From contig RFPP01000020.1 of assembly GCA_009926065.1 (NCBI GenBank), forward strand, positions 1-34,891: DNA of 34,891 bases. The letters are read 5' to 3'. Below the pieces are notes generated by a model. That model saw nothing but the letters and a program-made list of their open reading frames with translations, ran no database searches and was not told the DNA's origin. Numbering within the stretch: the first letter of the stretch is position 1; every line of letters begins with the position of its first letter. A program made the position numbers and the translations under genes. Of the stretch, positions 25,492 to 32,461 are shown piece by piece. The DNA comes from Flavobacteriaceae bacterium. GTDB taxonomy: Bacteria; Bacteroidota; Bacteroidia; Flavobacteriales; Flavobacteriaceae.

Positions 25492-27195
25492 ATGAAAACA
25501 AATAAAAATCTAGTAATCAATCTTTTTCTAGTGTTGGCTCTTTTTATAGGGGCTGCTAGTTGTAGTAAAAAATCAAGCACTAAAAGCGGTTCATCTGCTA
25601 CTGGTTGGAAAGTAAACGATAAAAAAGGAGGATTCCAATACAACAGTAAGTATAAAAAACAAGATACTGCACCAGGATTGGTTATGGTTGAAGGTGGTAC
25701 TTTTACTATGGGAAAGGTGCAAGATGATGTAATGCGTGATTGGAATAATAGTCCAAATCAACAACACGTTGCTTCTTTTTACATGGATGAAACTGAGGTA
25801 ACTAATTTAATGTATTTAGAATACTTAGATTGGACTAAAAGAGTTTTCCCAGCAGACGATGATAAATATGAAAAGATTTATTTAGGAATTTTACCTGATA
25901 CTTTAGTTTGGAGAAATAGATTGGGTTACAACGAAACCTACACTAACAATTATTTAAGACATCCAGCTTATGCTTCCTACCCTGTGGTAGGTGTTAATTG
26001 GATTCAAGCAGTTGAATTTAGTAAATGGAGAACAGAAAGAGTAAATGAAAATGCACTTGAAAAAGCAGGATATTTAGAAAAAGATGCTAAAATTTTAAAA
26101 GTAACTGCTGAAAAGACTTTTAATACTGAAACTTATTTAAATGCTCCAAGAAAAGCTTTTGGTGCAGACTCAACAATTGTTTTTAAAGGACCTAAAAACT
26201 CTAAATCAAAACCTATCAAAGTGGCAGGAACAAAAGGCCAACCTGCAACCACCAAAAACGCCACTGGAGTATATGCTCAAAGAACATCAGGAATATTATT
26301 ACCTGAATATAGACTACCTACTGAGGCAGAATGGGAATATGCCGCTGCAGCAGACGTAGGTCAAAGATTTTACAATACTTTTAAAGGTCAAAAGAAATAC
26401 CCATGGTCTGGAAGTTATACTAGATCAGGAAAAAGACAAACAGTAGGAGATCAATTAGCAAACTTTAAACAATCTAAAGGAGATTATGGAGGAATAGCTG
26501 GATGGTCTGATGATGGTGCTGATATTACTAATGTTGTTAAATCTTATCCACCAAATGATTTTGGTTTGTATGATATGGCTGGTAACGTTGCAGAATGGGT
26601 TGCAGATGTTTATCGACCAATGGTTGACGATGAAGTGAGTGATTTTAATTACTTCAGAGGTAACGAATACGAAAAAAACAAATTAGTTAATGGAAAAGTA
26701 GATGTAGTAACTGATGTAAAAAATATTAAATACGAAACATTATCTAATGGGAAAGTAATTGCAAGAAGCCTACCAGGTCAAATAGTTCAAGTACCAGTTG
26801 ATGATAATGAAACCTACCTACGTCAAAACTTTGATAAAAGTTATGAAAAGAACTATAGAGATGGTGATAAGCAATCTACAAATGACTTTGGAAATGTGAA
26901 TGCTCCAAGTTCAGATGATAGCAAAGGCATGTATAACTCACCAATTCATAATGTATCTGTAAATTCTTTAGGTGTTATAGTAAAACAAAAAGATACAAGT
27001 AATACTCGCACCACTTTAATTAATGATAAAGTAAGAGTTTATAAAGGTGGATCTTGGAGAGATAGAGCTTATTGGTTAGACCCAGCTCAAAGAAGATATT
27101 TTCCTCAAGATATGGCTACTGATTATATCGGATTTAGATGTGCCATGTCTAAAGTTGGACCTAAAGCTGACAAAAAGAAAAGAGCTAGAAATTAA
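25492..27195 (+). CDS. gldJ: Gliding motility lipoprotein GldJ
   Basis: A 567-residue lipoprotein with lipobox IGAASC (Cys24). The body is an FGE/sulfatase-modifying-factor fold: LVMVEGGTFTMG, DETEVTNLMYLEYLDW, RLPTEAEWEYAAAA, NDFGLYDMAGNVAEWVADVY and, near the end, VYKGGSWRD and YIGFRCAMS. An insert separates the two halves, as in GldJ. The protein ends in a Lys/Arg-rich tail (PKADKKKRARN). In F. johnsoniae GldJ is needed for gliding and for stability of other T9SS parts. The gene is divergent from porU and followed by murF. Confidence 0.96.
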   Translation: MKTNKNLVINLFLVLALFIGAASCSKKSSTKSGSSATGWKVNDKKGGFQYNSKYKKQDTAPGLVMVEGGTFTMGKVQDDVMRDWNNSPNQQHVASFYMDETEVTNLMYLEYLDWTKRVFPADDDKYEKIYLGILPDTLVWRNRLGYNETYTNNYLRHPAYASYPVVGVNWIQAVEFSKWRTERVNENALEKAGYLEKDAKILKVTAEKTFNTETYLNAPRKAFGADSTIVFKGPKNSKSKPIKVAGTKGQPATTKNATGVYAQRTSGILLPEYRLPTEAEWEYAAAADVGQRFYNTFKGQKKYPWSGSYTRSGKRQTVGDQLANFKQSKGDYGGIAGWSDDGADITNVVKSYPPNDFGLYDMAGNVAEWVADVYRPMVDDEVSDFNYFRGNEYEKNKLVNGKVDVVTDVKNIKYETLSNGKVIARSLPGQIVQVPVDDNETYLRQNFDKSYEKNYRDGDKQSTNDFGNVNAPSSDDSKGMYNSPIHNVSVNSLGVIVKQKDTSNTRTTLINDKVRVYKGGSWRDRAYWLDPAQRRYFPQDMATDYIGFRCAMSKVGPKADKKKRARN

Positions 27196-27215
27196 TTTCT
27201 CTCTGTATATTATAT

Positions 27216-27243
27216 AAAAGCCCTTTTTAGGGCTTTTATTTTA
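27216..27243 (+). terminator. gldJ terminator
   Basis: The hairpin AAAAGCCCT / AGGGCTTTT (27216-27237) is followed by a T-rich tail that runs straight into the murF -7 box. Confidence 0.8.
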
Positions 27244-27251
27244 TAAATTTG
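27244..27251 (+). promoter_or_regulatory. -7 box for murF
   Basis: TAAATTTG, an exact TAnnTTTG match, ends 9 bases before the murF ATG. It implies an almost leaderless mRNA. No TTG lies upstream at the expected distance. Confidence 0.45.
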
Positions 27252-27260
27252 TTTTTTATT

Positions 27261-28544
27261 ATGGATATTAAAAGCATTCACAACTATTTTTTACAATGCA
27301 AATCGGTTTCAATAGATACAAGAAAAATTGAACCTGATTCCTTGTTTGTAGCAATAAAAGGAGAGAATTTTGATGCCAATACATTTGCAAATGAAGCCCT
27401 TGAAAAAGGAGCTAAATTTGTAATTATTGATAATCCCAGTTTTTTTGTTGACCATCGAACTTTAGTTGTAGAAGATAGTTTGAAGACGTTACAGGAGTTA
27501 GCAAAATTCCATAGAGAATTTCTTAAAATTCCCATTATAGCTCTAACCGGGAGCAATGGAAAAACTACTACAAAAGAATTAATACACGTAGTTTTGTCTA
27601 AAAAATATAATACCAAAGCTACATTAGGTAATTTAAATAATCATATTGGAGTTCCTTTAACCTTATTATCTTTTAATAAAGAAACTGAAATTGGTATTGT
27701 TGAAATGGGAGCAAACCATCAAAAAGAAATCGAATTTTTATGTGAAATTGCAAAACCGGATTATGGTTATATTACCAATTTTGGAAAAGCACATTTAGAG
27801 GGCTTCGGAGGTGTAGAAGGAGTTATTAAAGGAAAATCTGAAATGTATGCTTATTTAAGAAATAATCACAAAACCGTTTTTGTGAATTTGAATGATCCAA
27901 TACAAGTTGAAAAAACTTTGAATATTAATTCGTTTACTTTTGGTTTAAATACACCCGCAAATGTTACAATTCAATCTATTAAGGCCAATCCTTTTGTGGA
28001 GGTGCAAATCAACAATATCAAAATTTCTTCTCATTTAATTGGTTTATACAATTCAAATAATATTAATGCTGCTCTTGCTATAGGAATTAATTTCGGAGTT
28101 CCACTAATTGATATAAAAAAGGCAATTGAAGATTTTGTTCCTCAAAACAACCGATCTCAAATGTTGACTATGAATTCAAATGAAATAATTTTAGACGCCT
28201 ACAATGCTAACCCATCCAGTATGGTTGTTGCCCTTGAGAATTTCTTCCAGTTAGAAAACCAAAACAAAATTGCAATTCTTGGCGATATGTTTGAACTAGG
28301 AGAGGAGAGCCAATCTGAACATAAATCAATTGTGGATTTAGTGGTCAATAAAAATTCATTGAAAACTTATTTTATTGGTAGTGACTTTTATGAAAATAGA
28401 ATACAAAGTGATAAATGTAATTTCTATTCATGTTTTGAAGATTTTTCTAAAGAATTTAATGGAAAAGAAATTAAAAATACTTTATTACTCATAAAGGGCT
28501 CTCGTGGTATGGCACTTGAGCGAACTCTTCAATTGCTTTCTTAA
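27261..28544 (+). CDS. murF: UDP-MurNAc-tripeptide:D-Ala-D-Ala ligase MurF
   Basis: A 427-residue Mur ligase that adds D-Ala-D-Ala to the peptidoglycan precursor. The N-terminal domain has SIDTRKIEPDSLFVAIKGENFD, the UDP-sugar binding part. The P-loop ALTGSNGKTTTKE lies at residues 94-106. GNLNNHIGVPLTLL, EMGANHQKEIEFL and TNFGKAHLEGFGG follow. The C-terminal domain has DAYNANPSSM and AILGDMFELGEES. ATG 27261 is chosen over TTG 27249, which lies inside the -7 box and adds four non-family residues. Its position next to gldJ is a familiar flavobacterial arrangement. Confidence 0.96.
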   Translation: MDIKSIHNYFLQCKSVSIDTRKIEPDSLFVAIKGENFDANTFANEALEKGAKFVIIDNPSFFVDHRTLVVEDSLKTLQELAKFHREFLKIPIIALTGSNGKTTTKELIHVVLSKKYNTKATLGNLNNHIGVPLTLLSFNKETEIGIVEMGANHQKEIEFLCEIAKPDYGYITNFGKAHLEGFGGVEGVIKGKSEMYAYLRNNHKTVFVNLNDPIQVEKTLNINSFTFGLNTPANVTIQSIKANPFVEVQINNIKISSHLIGLYNSNNINAALAIGINFGVPLIDIKKAIEDFVPQNNRSQMLTMNSNEIILDAYNANPSSMVVALENFFQLENQNKIAILGDMFELGEESQSEHKSIVDLVVNKNSLKTYFIGSDFYENRIQSDKCNFYSCFEDFSKEFNGKEIKNTLLLIKGSRGMALERTLQLLS

Positions 28545-28633
28545 TTTATTAATTCGTTTAATATTCATACCTTAAATTGGTAATCTTAAAGTAACTTTTG
28601 ATTATACTATAGGTTTCTATTCTTTTATATCAA

Positions 28634-28789
28634 TTAAAAAGTAATATTATTATTGGGGTAGATTATGTTGATTAATCGTATTTCTTTTAGCTGTGGACGC
28701 CTTTTTTTCATTTTAAGCAACATCGCATGAAAACTTCGAATCTCTTCAAGTTCCTTTTCGGTGTATTTTTTTTATACCTACTTCTTTTA
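28634..28789 (-). pseudogene. Possible frameshifted small-gene remnant
   Basis: On the minus strand a frame reads KYTEKELEEIRSFHAM and then LLKMKKRRPQLKEIR before ending at 28634. It has no start: a stop lies just upstream at a run of eight A. In another frame just upstream an ATG opens MFFKRSRYKKN. Joining the two frames at the A-run would give one basic, helix-forming peptide of about 50 residues. I do not recognise the family; this could also be chance. Confidence 0.3.
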
Positions 28790-28836
28790 AAGAACATTGA
28801 ATTAAACAAGAATTTATTACATATTAATAATAATTA

Positions 28837-28933
28837 AAAACAAATGGTTAGTACACAATTGCTACTATAGGTCCCTCAACTTACATACAATTGCTGCTTT
28901 ATTGGGTAAAAGCTTGTACTAACCAAGTGTTTT
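28837..28933. repeat. 97-nt element with 19-bp inverted ends
   Basis: The left end AAAACAAATGGTTAGTACA (28837-28855) is the reverse complement of the right end (28915-28933) at 17 of 19 positions. The 59-nt interior contains two direct copies of ACAATTGCT (28855-28863 and 28887-28895). It could be a miniature inverted-repeat element or the gene of a structured RNA. The flanks are too AT-rich to call a target-site duplication. Confidence 0.55.
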
Positions 28934-29002
28934 TAAAATAATAATTTTGAATGGCTGCGATATTTATTTAACTAACTTTAGTTATTCAAGTACTTTTCCA
29001 TT

Positions 29003-29407
29003 TTAATTAAGTGAAGATAATTTCTTCCTAACAATTTTAACTTGCTCCAATACGTCATACTTTATTTCACTAGAAAAAAAGTAATTTTTTGACTGGTTAT
29101 TGAAAAACTCTACATGCAAATAATAAGATTTATAGTAAATCAAATACACGGTCCAAAAAATAAATAATAGTATTAGAAAAAAAAATATATAAGCCGAGAC
29201 ACAATTGAAAGTCAAAATACCTATTACAAGTAGTATAAAACTAATTATATCAAAAAAATACAAATTTCTAATTCTCTTGCGTTTTATATATATTTTACTA
29301 ATGGAGGTTAATTCAATAAAGTCTGTTTTGCTTAAATATTTCTTTTCAATTAATAATTTTGAATCAATTACAGTTATTTTTTTTAAACTATTTTTAAAAA
29401 GCTCCAT
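29003..29407 (-). CDS. Small two-helix membrane protein, unknown function
   Basis: A 134-residue protein I cannot place in a family with confidence. The N-terminal 45 residues look like a strand-rich cytosolic part (VIDSKLLIEKKYLSKTDFIELTSISKIYIKRKRI). Two hydrophobic segments (about residues 49-68 and 71-92) follow, with a short turn between them, and then a charged C-terminal tail (SSEIKYDVLEQVKIVRKKLSSLN). This layout recalls bacterial PH-like membrane proteins such as the DUF6232 type, but that is a weak guess. Codon use is AT-rich like its surroundings. It stands alone on the minus strand. Confidence 0.55.
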   Translation of the reverse strand: MELFKNSLKKITVIDSKLLIEKKYLSKTDFIELTSISKIYIKRKRIRNLYFFDIISFILLVIGILTFNCVSAYIFFFLILLFIFWTVYLIYYKSYYLHVEFFNNQSKNYFFSSEIKYDVLEQVKIVRKKLSSLN

Positions 29408-29518
29408 TTATATTTTTTAAAACTTTTATTTTGTTTATGAAACAAATTTATTGCTATACATATTAATTTATGTTTTAAAAAACGATTCAAACTATTAAAA
29501 AGCGATTTTATTTATTAG

Positions 29519-30169
29519 TTAATAAAAATCGGCGTGGTCATCATAATCTCCTATTGAAAAAGATAAGCCTATAGTAAAGGTAAAATGGGATCCACTTGTT
29601 CCTGAATTTCCTACATTGAGAATTGGTTCCCCACTGTAATTATAATGTTGTTTCATAGCCATTATATAATTTATATCTGTGTAAAGTGACATGATATCGT
29701 TCATTCTAAATCTAGGGGAGACTCCAATATTAAAGTTTATTTGTCGTTCCCAACCCGGAATATATCCCACAGTGAGTCCTTTTACTTTTGAGTTAATATA
29801 AGTTGCTCCTGCTCCTAAATGCGAATACAATGCAACTGAACTATTGGAAACATAATTTAAATCGAACCAATTTCCTATATTATAATAGGCATCTAAATTA
29901 AAACGATTGTGCCTGCTTCCAATTCCTTTTTCTTCAAATGAATCATAATTAAATGAACCTTTTATTCCAAAATTAATCGTAAACATATACCGAAGACCTA
30001 AGTTCCAATTGGGCGCCGAAATAAAAGTTTCGTCGACTCTATTGGATATATTTGACAGCGGTTTACTCAAACCCGATGCGAATTCAAATGATAATTTATT
30101 GTAATCTTTTTGACAAAAAACACTTGAGCCAATTAGAAGTAATACGTAATATATTTGTTTTTTTTTCAT
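29519..30169 (-). CDS. Outer membrane beta-barrel protein
   Basis: A 216-residue exported protein. The signal peptide MKKKQIYYVLLLIGSSVFCQ is followed by alternating polar/hydrophobic strands with many Tyr, Phe and Gly residues (NWNLGLRYMFTINFGIKGSF, VALYSHLGAGATYI, FNIGVSPRFRMNDIMSLYTDINY). It ends near a strand, FTFTIGLSFSIG, typical of an eight-strand OmpA/OmpX-like barrel. No OmpA C-terminal peptidoglycan domain is present. The ATG at 30169 is preferred over the TTG 15 bases upstream because it begins a standard signal peptide. Function unknown; it may be a small porin or structural barrel. Confidence 0.75.
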   Translation of the reverse strand: MKKKQIYYVLLLIGSSVFCQKDYNKLSFEFASGLSKPLSNISNRVDETFISAPNWNLGLRYMFTINFGIKGSFNYDSFEEKGIGSRHNRFNLDAYYNIGNWFDLNYVSNSSVALYSHLGAGATYINSKVKGLTVGYIPGWERQINFNIGVSPRFRMNDIMSLYTDINYIMAMKQHYNYSGEPILNVGNSGTSGSHFTFTIGLSFSIGDYDDHADFY

Positions 30170-30323
30170 AATAAATAATATCAATTTACACCAGAGGCTT
30201 ATAATTTAGTTTACTCAATTATTTTATTCGCTGATTGAAAAGTGAAAGAAAACCTTATTTCAGTTCCACTCCCATTTTTGTAGTTTCTAATTCATTTTAA
30301 TTTTATGCCCTAAATAGGTTTAT

Positions 30324-30381
30324 TTTTATAATTTATTAATTATGATTTATAAATTTATAATAGTAATATTCCATCTCATTA
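30324..30381. repeat. 58-bp direct repeat, left copy
   Basis: Identical over 58 bases to 31360-31417. This copy covers the last codons and the stop of the exported-protein gene at 30347-31360 plus 23 bases beyond it. It includes the palindrome TTATAAATTTATAA. Confidence 0.9.
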
Positions 30382-31360
30382 ATCGAGTATTAAATTCGTG
30401 CCCCCACCATGTGATACTAATTTTACTAGATCCATCATTAGTCCAAGCCTCAATTTTTCCTTGTGTAATTGAAGTTGATAAAGTCGCATAACCTATTAAT
30501 GGTGATACTGTTATATCTTTTGAATAAAGAATATCATTTCTATTTGCACTTTGTGTTGACCCTCCAGAAATATCTCCCCCAATTGGTCCATTAATAGTAT
30601 TAGTACCACTAAGACTAAATGTAGTTGTGTTGCTTATTTTAAATCGCTGGGACCAATTAAATCCTTCTCCAACTAAATCTACTACCCATCCTCCAGTTTG
30701 AGCAAGTGTACATAGATTTTTTGTGGTTGCATCATTTGCACTAGGAACAGTATAACTTCCTGCATACATTTTTATAGTGTTTACAGTGTTTTTTTGTAGC
30801 CAAACTCCTCCTGTATAGGTATAAACAATTCCTGTATTTGTACCTCCTTCAATAGTTACTTTATCCCCGCTTGTAGGGGTTGTGTATACAAAAGTTGATC
30901 CATCATAATCGGTATATTTATTGGCTTGACCTACAAAACCATTAGTTAATCCTGTGGCAGGAACTATGTATCTACCTACAGCTGAAACGTTTAAAGAATT
31001 TGCTATTGTATTATCTAAAATAGGTTTATAACTTGTAGCTGCAGTAATTAAACTTGTATCAGCTACTTTTTTCCATGCTGAATTATTCCAATACCAAATT
31101 GAATTAGTTTCAGTATCATACACTTGCATACCTAAATTGTTAACATTGTTTGCGGTAGTTAATGAAGCGGTTAACGCATTTCTTTGATTGGTTGTTAATC
31201 TAGGAATCAACAATCCTTTATCTGTTGTTCTAATGTCTAATGCTGACAGATCCGTAGGGGTAGTAGTGCCTATTCCTACTTGACAAAACATTGGGTAAAT
31301 TGAAAAAATTAGAAGGATACTAATTTGAATTTCTTTTTTAAAAAAGTTATTTTTTTTCAT
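30347..31360 (-). CDS. Exported surface protein, unknown function
   Basis: A 337-residue protein with an N-terminal signal (Lys-rich start, hydrophobic ILLIFSIYPMFCQ). The mature start VGIGTTTPTDLSALDIRTTDKGLLIPRLTTNQRNAL and the later VYDTETNSIWYWNNSAWKKV are a familiar module in Flavobacterium exported and adhesin-like proteins. The rest is Thr/Ser/Gly/Asn-rich beta-type sequence, suggesting an extracellular protein. No T9SS C-terminal signal is obvious, and the last 11 codons lie in a 58-bp repeat shared with the neighbouring gene. Its start is 11 bases after the stop of the truncated gene, so the two may share a transcript. Confidence 0.7.
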   Translation of the reverse strand: MKKNNFFKKEIQISILLIFSIYPMFCQVGIGTTTPTDLSALDIRTTDKGLLIPRLTTNQRNALTASLTTANNVNNLGMQVYDTETNSIWYWNNSAWKKVADTSLITAATSYKPILDNTIANSLNVSAVGRYIVPATGLTNGFVGQANKYTDYDGSTFVYTTPTSGDKVTIEGGTNTGIVYTYTGGVWLQKNTVNTIKMYAGSYTVPSANDATTKNLCTLAQTGGWVVDLVGEGFNWSQRFKISNTTTFSLSGTNTINGPIGGDISGGSTQSANRNDILYSKDITVSPLIGYATLSTSITQGKIEAWTNDGSSKISITWWGHEFNTRLMRWNITIINL

Positions 31361-31417
31361 TTTATAATTTATTAATTATGATTTATAAATTTATAATAGT
31401 AATATTCCATCTCATTA
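31360..31417. repeat. 58-bp direct repeat, right copy
   Basis: Identical over 58 bases to 30324-30381, at a distance of 1036 bases. This copy encodes the last residues of the truncated gene at 31372-31638, in a different frame from that used in the left copy. Confidence 0.9.
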
Positions 31418-31638
31418 TTTCCTTTACGTGCCGCCTCTTTATTTCCGGATTTGTCAGACAAACTGCTTCCTGCAAGGATAAAACCGTAGTCGGGAGTTGG
31501 AATGGCGTCCAACAAGTATTCGGCTTGTTTGCCTCCAAAGGATTTTTCCCAAAGAATGTTTTGAGAATAAGAGGTAATAGATGTTAGTAATGTAAAAAGT
31601 AATCCACCGAATGGAATGTAGGAATTGTATTTTTTCAT
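31372..31638 (-). pseudogene. Truncated N-terminal fragment of a large secreted protein
   Basis: An 88-residue ORF with a signal peptide (to about SYSQ) and then NILWEKSFGGKQAEYLLDAI and PDYGFILAGSSLSDKSGNK. This is the usual opening of long, repetitive, T9SS-secreted Flavobacterium proteins that continue for hundreds of residues with the same unit. Here the similarity stops after KGN, where the 58-bp repeat begins; the final 14 residues (NEMEYYYYKFINHN) are encoded by that repeat. The fragment probably results from deletion or recombination. A promoter at 31917-31944 lies far upstream. It might still be expressed as a short exported peptide. Confidence 0.65.
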
Positions 31639-31721
31639 ATTTTCTGCTTATATTAATTTTATACTTGTGGCCTCGATTCTAATGCTAAAAACACTTCGAT
31701 TTTCAATATTGTAAAAACAAT

Positions 31722-31910
31722 AAAAAATCTTTCATCAAATAATTGCAAAAGCAATTAGTTGATTTAAAACAAATTTCTTAAAAACAAAAAGCAACCTACC
31801 TTTTTGGATTTGTGAAATTATCCGATAAATTTTTTGAGGGAATTTAAAACTGACAAACAGAAGAAATCTGTTTTACATTTTTACTTGAACAACCTTAAAA
31901 GGTTTTTTTA
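31722..31910 (-). ncRNA. Possible small RNA or long structured leader
   Basis: It would start just downstream of the full promoter at 31944-31917. It contains the hairpin AAACAGA/TCTGTTT (31855-31873). It then reaches a 13-bp hairpin (ATCAAaTAATTGC / GCAATTAgTTGAT, 31734-31763, one mismatch), followed 6 bases later by a U-rich run. That would give an RNA of about 185 nt, or an attenuated leader for the truncated gene at 31638. Confidence 0.35.
31891..31909 (+). terminator. Weak plus-strand hairpin and T-run
   Basis: AACCTT-AA-AAGGTT followed by TTTTT. No plus-strand gene ends here. The stem is only 6 bp, with a 2-base loop, so it may not be functional. Confidence 0.3.
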
Positions 31911-31916
31911 TTTTTT

Positions 31917-31944
31917 CAAATATAGAATAATAATTATTATACAA
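31917..31944 (-). promoter_or_regulatory. Complete minus-strand promoter
   Basis: TTG at 31944-31942, a 17-base spacer, then TATATTTG at 31924-31917: a full consensus match. The nearest ORF start is about 270 bases downstream, at 31638. Confidence 0.55.
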
Positions 31945-32057
31945 GTGTTAAATTATTTTATTTTTAAAATAATAATTTTTAAAATAAATTATATAATGAA
32001 GGTTGGAACAAAATCAAATTGTATTTATTTGAAAATGTTTGGTTTTTTCATTTCCCA

Positions 32058-32162
32058 ATGAAATCTTGAACAATTTGATTTTCGATTTTAATAAATTTTT
32101 AGATTTTATTGAAAAAAATAACCCCTAAATTTCTTTAGAGGTTATTGGTTTAACTTAGTAGC
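32058..32162. repeat. Duplicated tRNA-fMet 3' flank, distal copy
   Basis: A 105-nt direct repeat of 32171-32275 at a period of 113 bases. The last 52 bases are identical and the first half is diverged but alignable (ATGAAATCTTGAACAATTTG against ATGAAATCTCGAACAATTTG). It ends with the same TAGC that forms the tRNA 3' end in the other copy. Confidence 0.85.
32112..32144 (-). terminator. Second, downstream terminator after tRNA-fMet
   Basis: An 11-bp stem TAACCCCTAAA / TTTAGAGGTTA (one mismatch) with loop TTTC is followed on the minus strand by a run of seven U. It is an exact duplicate of the terminator at 32225-32257. Confidence 0.75.
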
Positions 32163-32170
32163 CTGTTCAG

Positions 32171-32275
32171 ATGAAATCTCGAACAATTTGCTGAAAGATT
32201 ATGATAAATTATTAGAATTTATAGAAAAAAATAACCCCTAAATTTCTTTAGAGGTTATTGGTTTAACTTAGTAGC
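32171..32275. repeat. Duplicated tRNA-fMet 3' flank, proximal copy
   Basis: The partner of the repeat at 32058-32162, separated from it by 8 bases. It includes the first terminator and the last 4 bases of tRNA-fMet. Confidence 0.85.
32225..32257 (-). terminator. tRNA-fMet terminator
   Basis: Same hairpin as the copy at 32112-32144, 14 bases past the tRNA 3' end, with a run of U on the minus strand. Confidence 0.8.
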
Positions 32276-32344
32276 GGGAACAGGACTCGAACCTGTGACC
32301 TTCGGGTTATGAGCCCGACGAGCTGCCTACTGCTCTATCCCGCG
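32272..32344 (-). tRNA. Initiator tRNA-fMet (CAT)
   Basis: On the minus strand the acceptor CGCGGGA pairs with TCCCGC, leaving position 1 (C) unpaired against U72. The anticodon stem TCGGG/CCCGA around CTCATAA has the three consecutive G-C pairs. Both are hallmarks of the initiator rather than the elongator. The T-arm is ACAGG-TTCGAGT-CCTGT. No CCA is encoded. Confidence 0.93.
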
Positions 32345-32356
32345 CTGTATCGAGTG

Positions 32357-32386
32357 CAAATATACAACCATATTCGGCAATTGCAA
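32357..32386 (-). promoter_or_regulatory. tRNA-fMet promoter
   Basis: TTG at 32386-32384, a 19-base spacer, then TATATTTG at 32364-32357: a full consensus match. Transcription would begin only a few bases before the tRNA. Confidence 0.7.
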
Positions 32387-32434
32387 CAAAAATTATAAAA
32401 AAATCTTTTATTTCATCTATTGACCTGATATGTT

Positions 32435-32442
32435 TACCTTTG
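32435..32442 (+). promoter_or_regulatory. -7 box for era
   Basis: TACCTTTG, an exact TAnnTTTG match, 19 bases before the era ATG. The nearest TTG (32420-32422) is only 12 bases away, closer than the usual spacing. Confidence 0.45.
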
Positions 32443-32461
32443 CAGAAATAAATAGCAATAA

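Larger units (their letters stand above)
28545..29002. other. AT-rich intergenic region with an ORF remnant and an inverted-repeat element
   Basis: No intact gene is seen in these 458 bases. It holds a degenerate minus-strand reading frame (28634-28789) and a 97-nt inverted-repeat element (28837-28933), both listed separately. The rest is unstructured AT-rich sequence. Confidence 0.5.
31639..32057. other. Long intergenic region with promoter and hairpins
   Basis: No convincing coding region. It holds a complete minus-strand promoter (31917-31944) and three hairpins at 31734-31763, 31855-31873 and 31891-31904. A 75-codon plus-strand frame here is Ile/Phe/Lys-rich, as expected for translated AT-rich noncoding DNA. 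Confidence 0.5.

Noticed and set aside
30324..31417. Integron gene cassette with attC-like repeats
   Set aside because: The 58-bp repeat is close to the length of a 59-base element, but it lacks the GTTRRRY core sites and the paired R/L boxes, and no integrase is present.
31834..32061. Plus-strand 75-codon frame in the long intergenic region
   Set aside because: It is composed almost only of Ile, Phe, Lys, Asn and Tyr, as expected from AT-rich noncoding DNA, and overlaps the minus-strand promoter and repeats.
32058..32275. attL/attR of an integrated element at tRNA-fMet
   Set aside because: Only 4 bases of the tRNA are duplicated and no integrase or cargo lies between the copies (8 bases). 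At most it is a scar, so it is reported as a duplication only.
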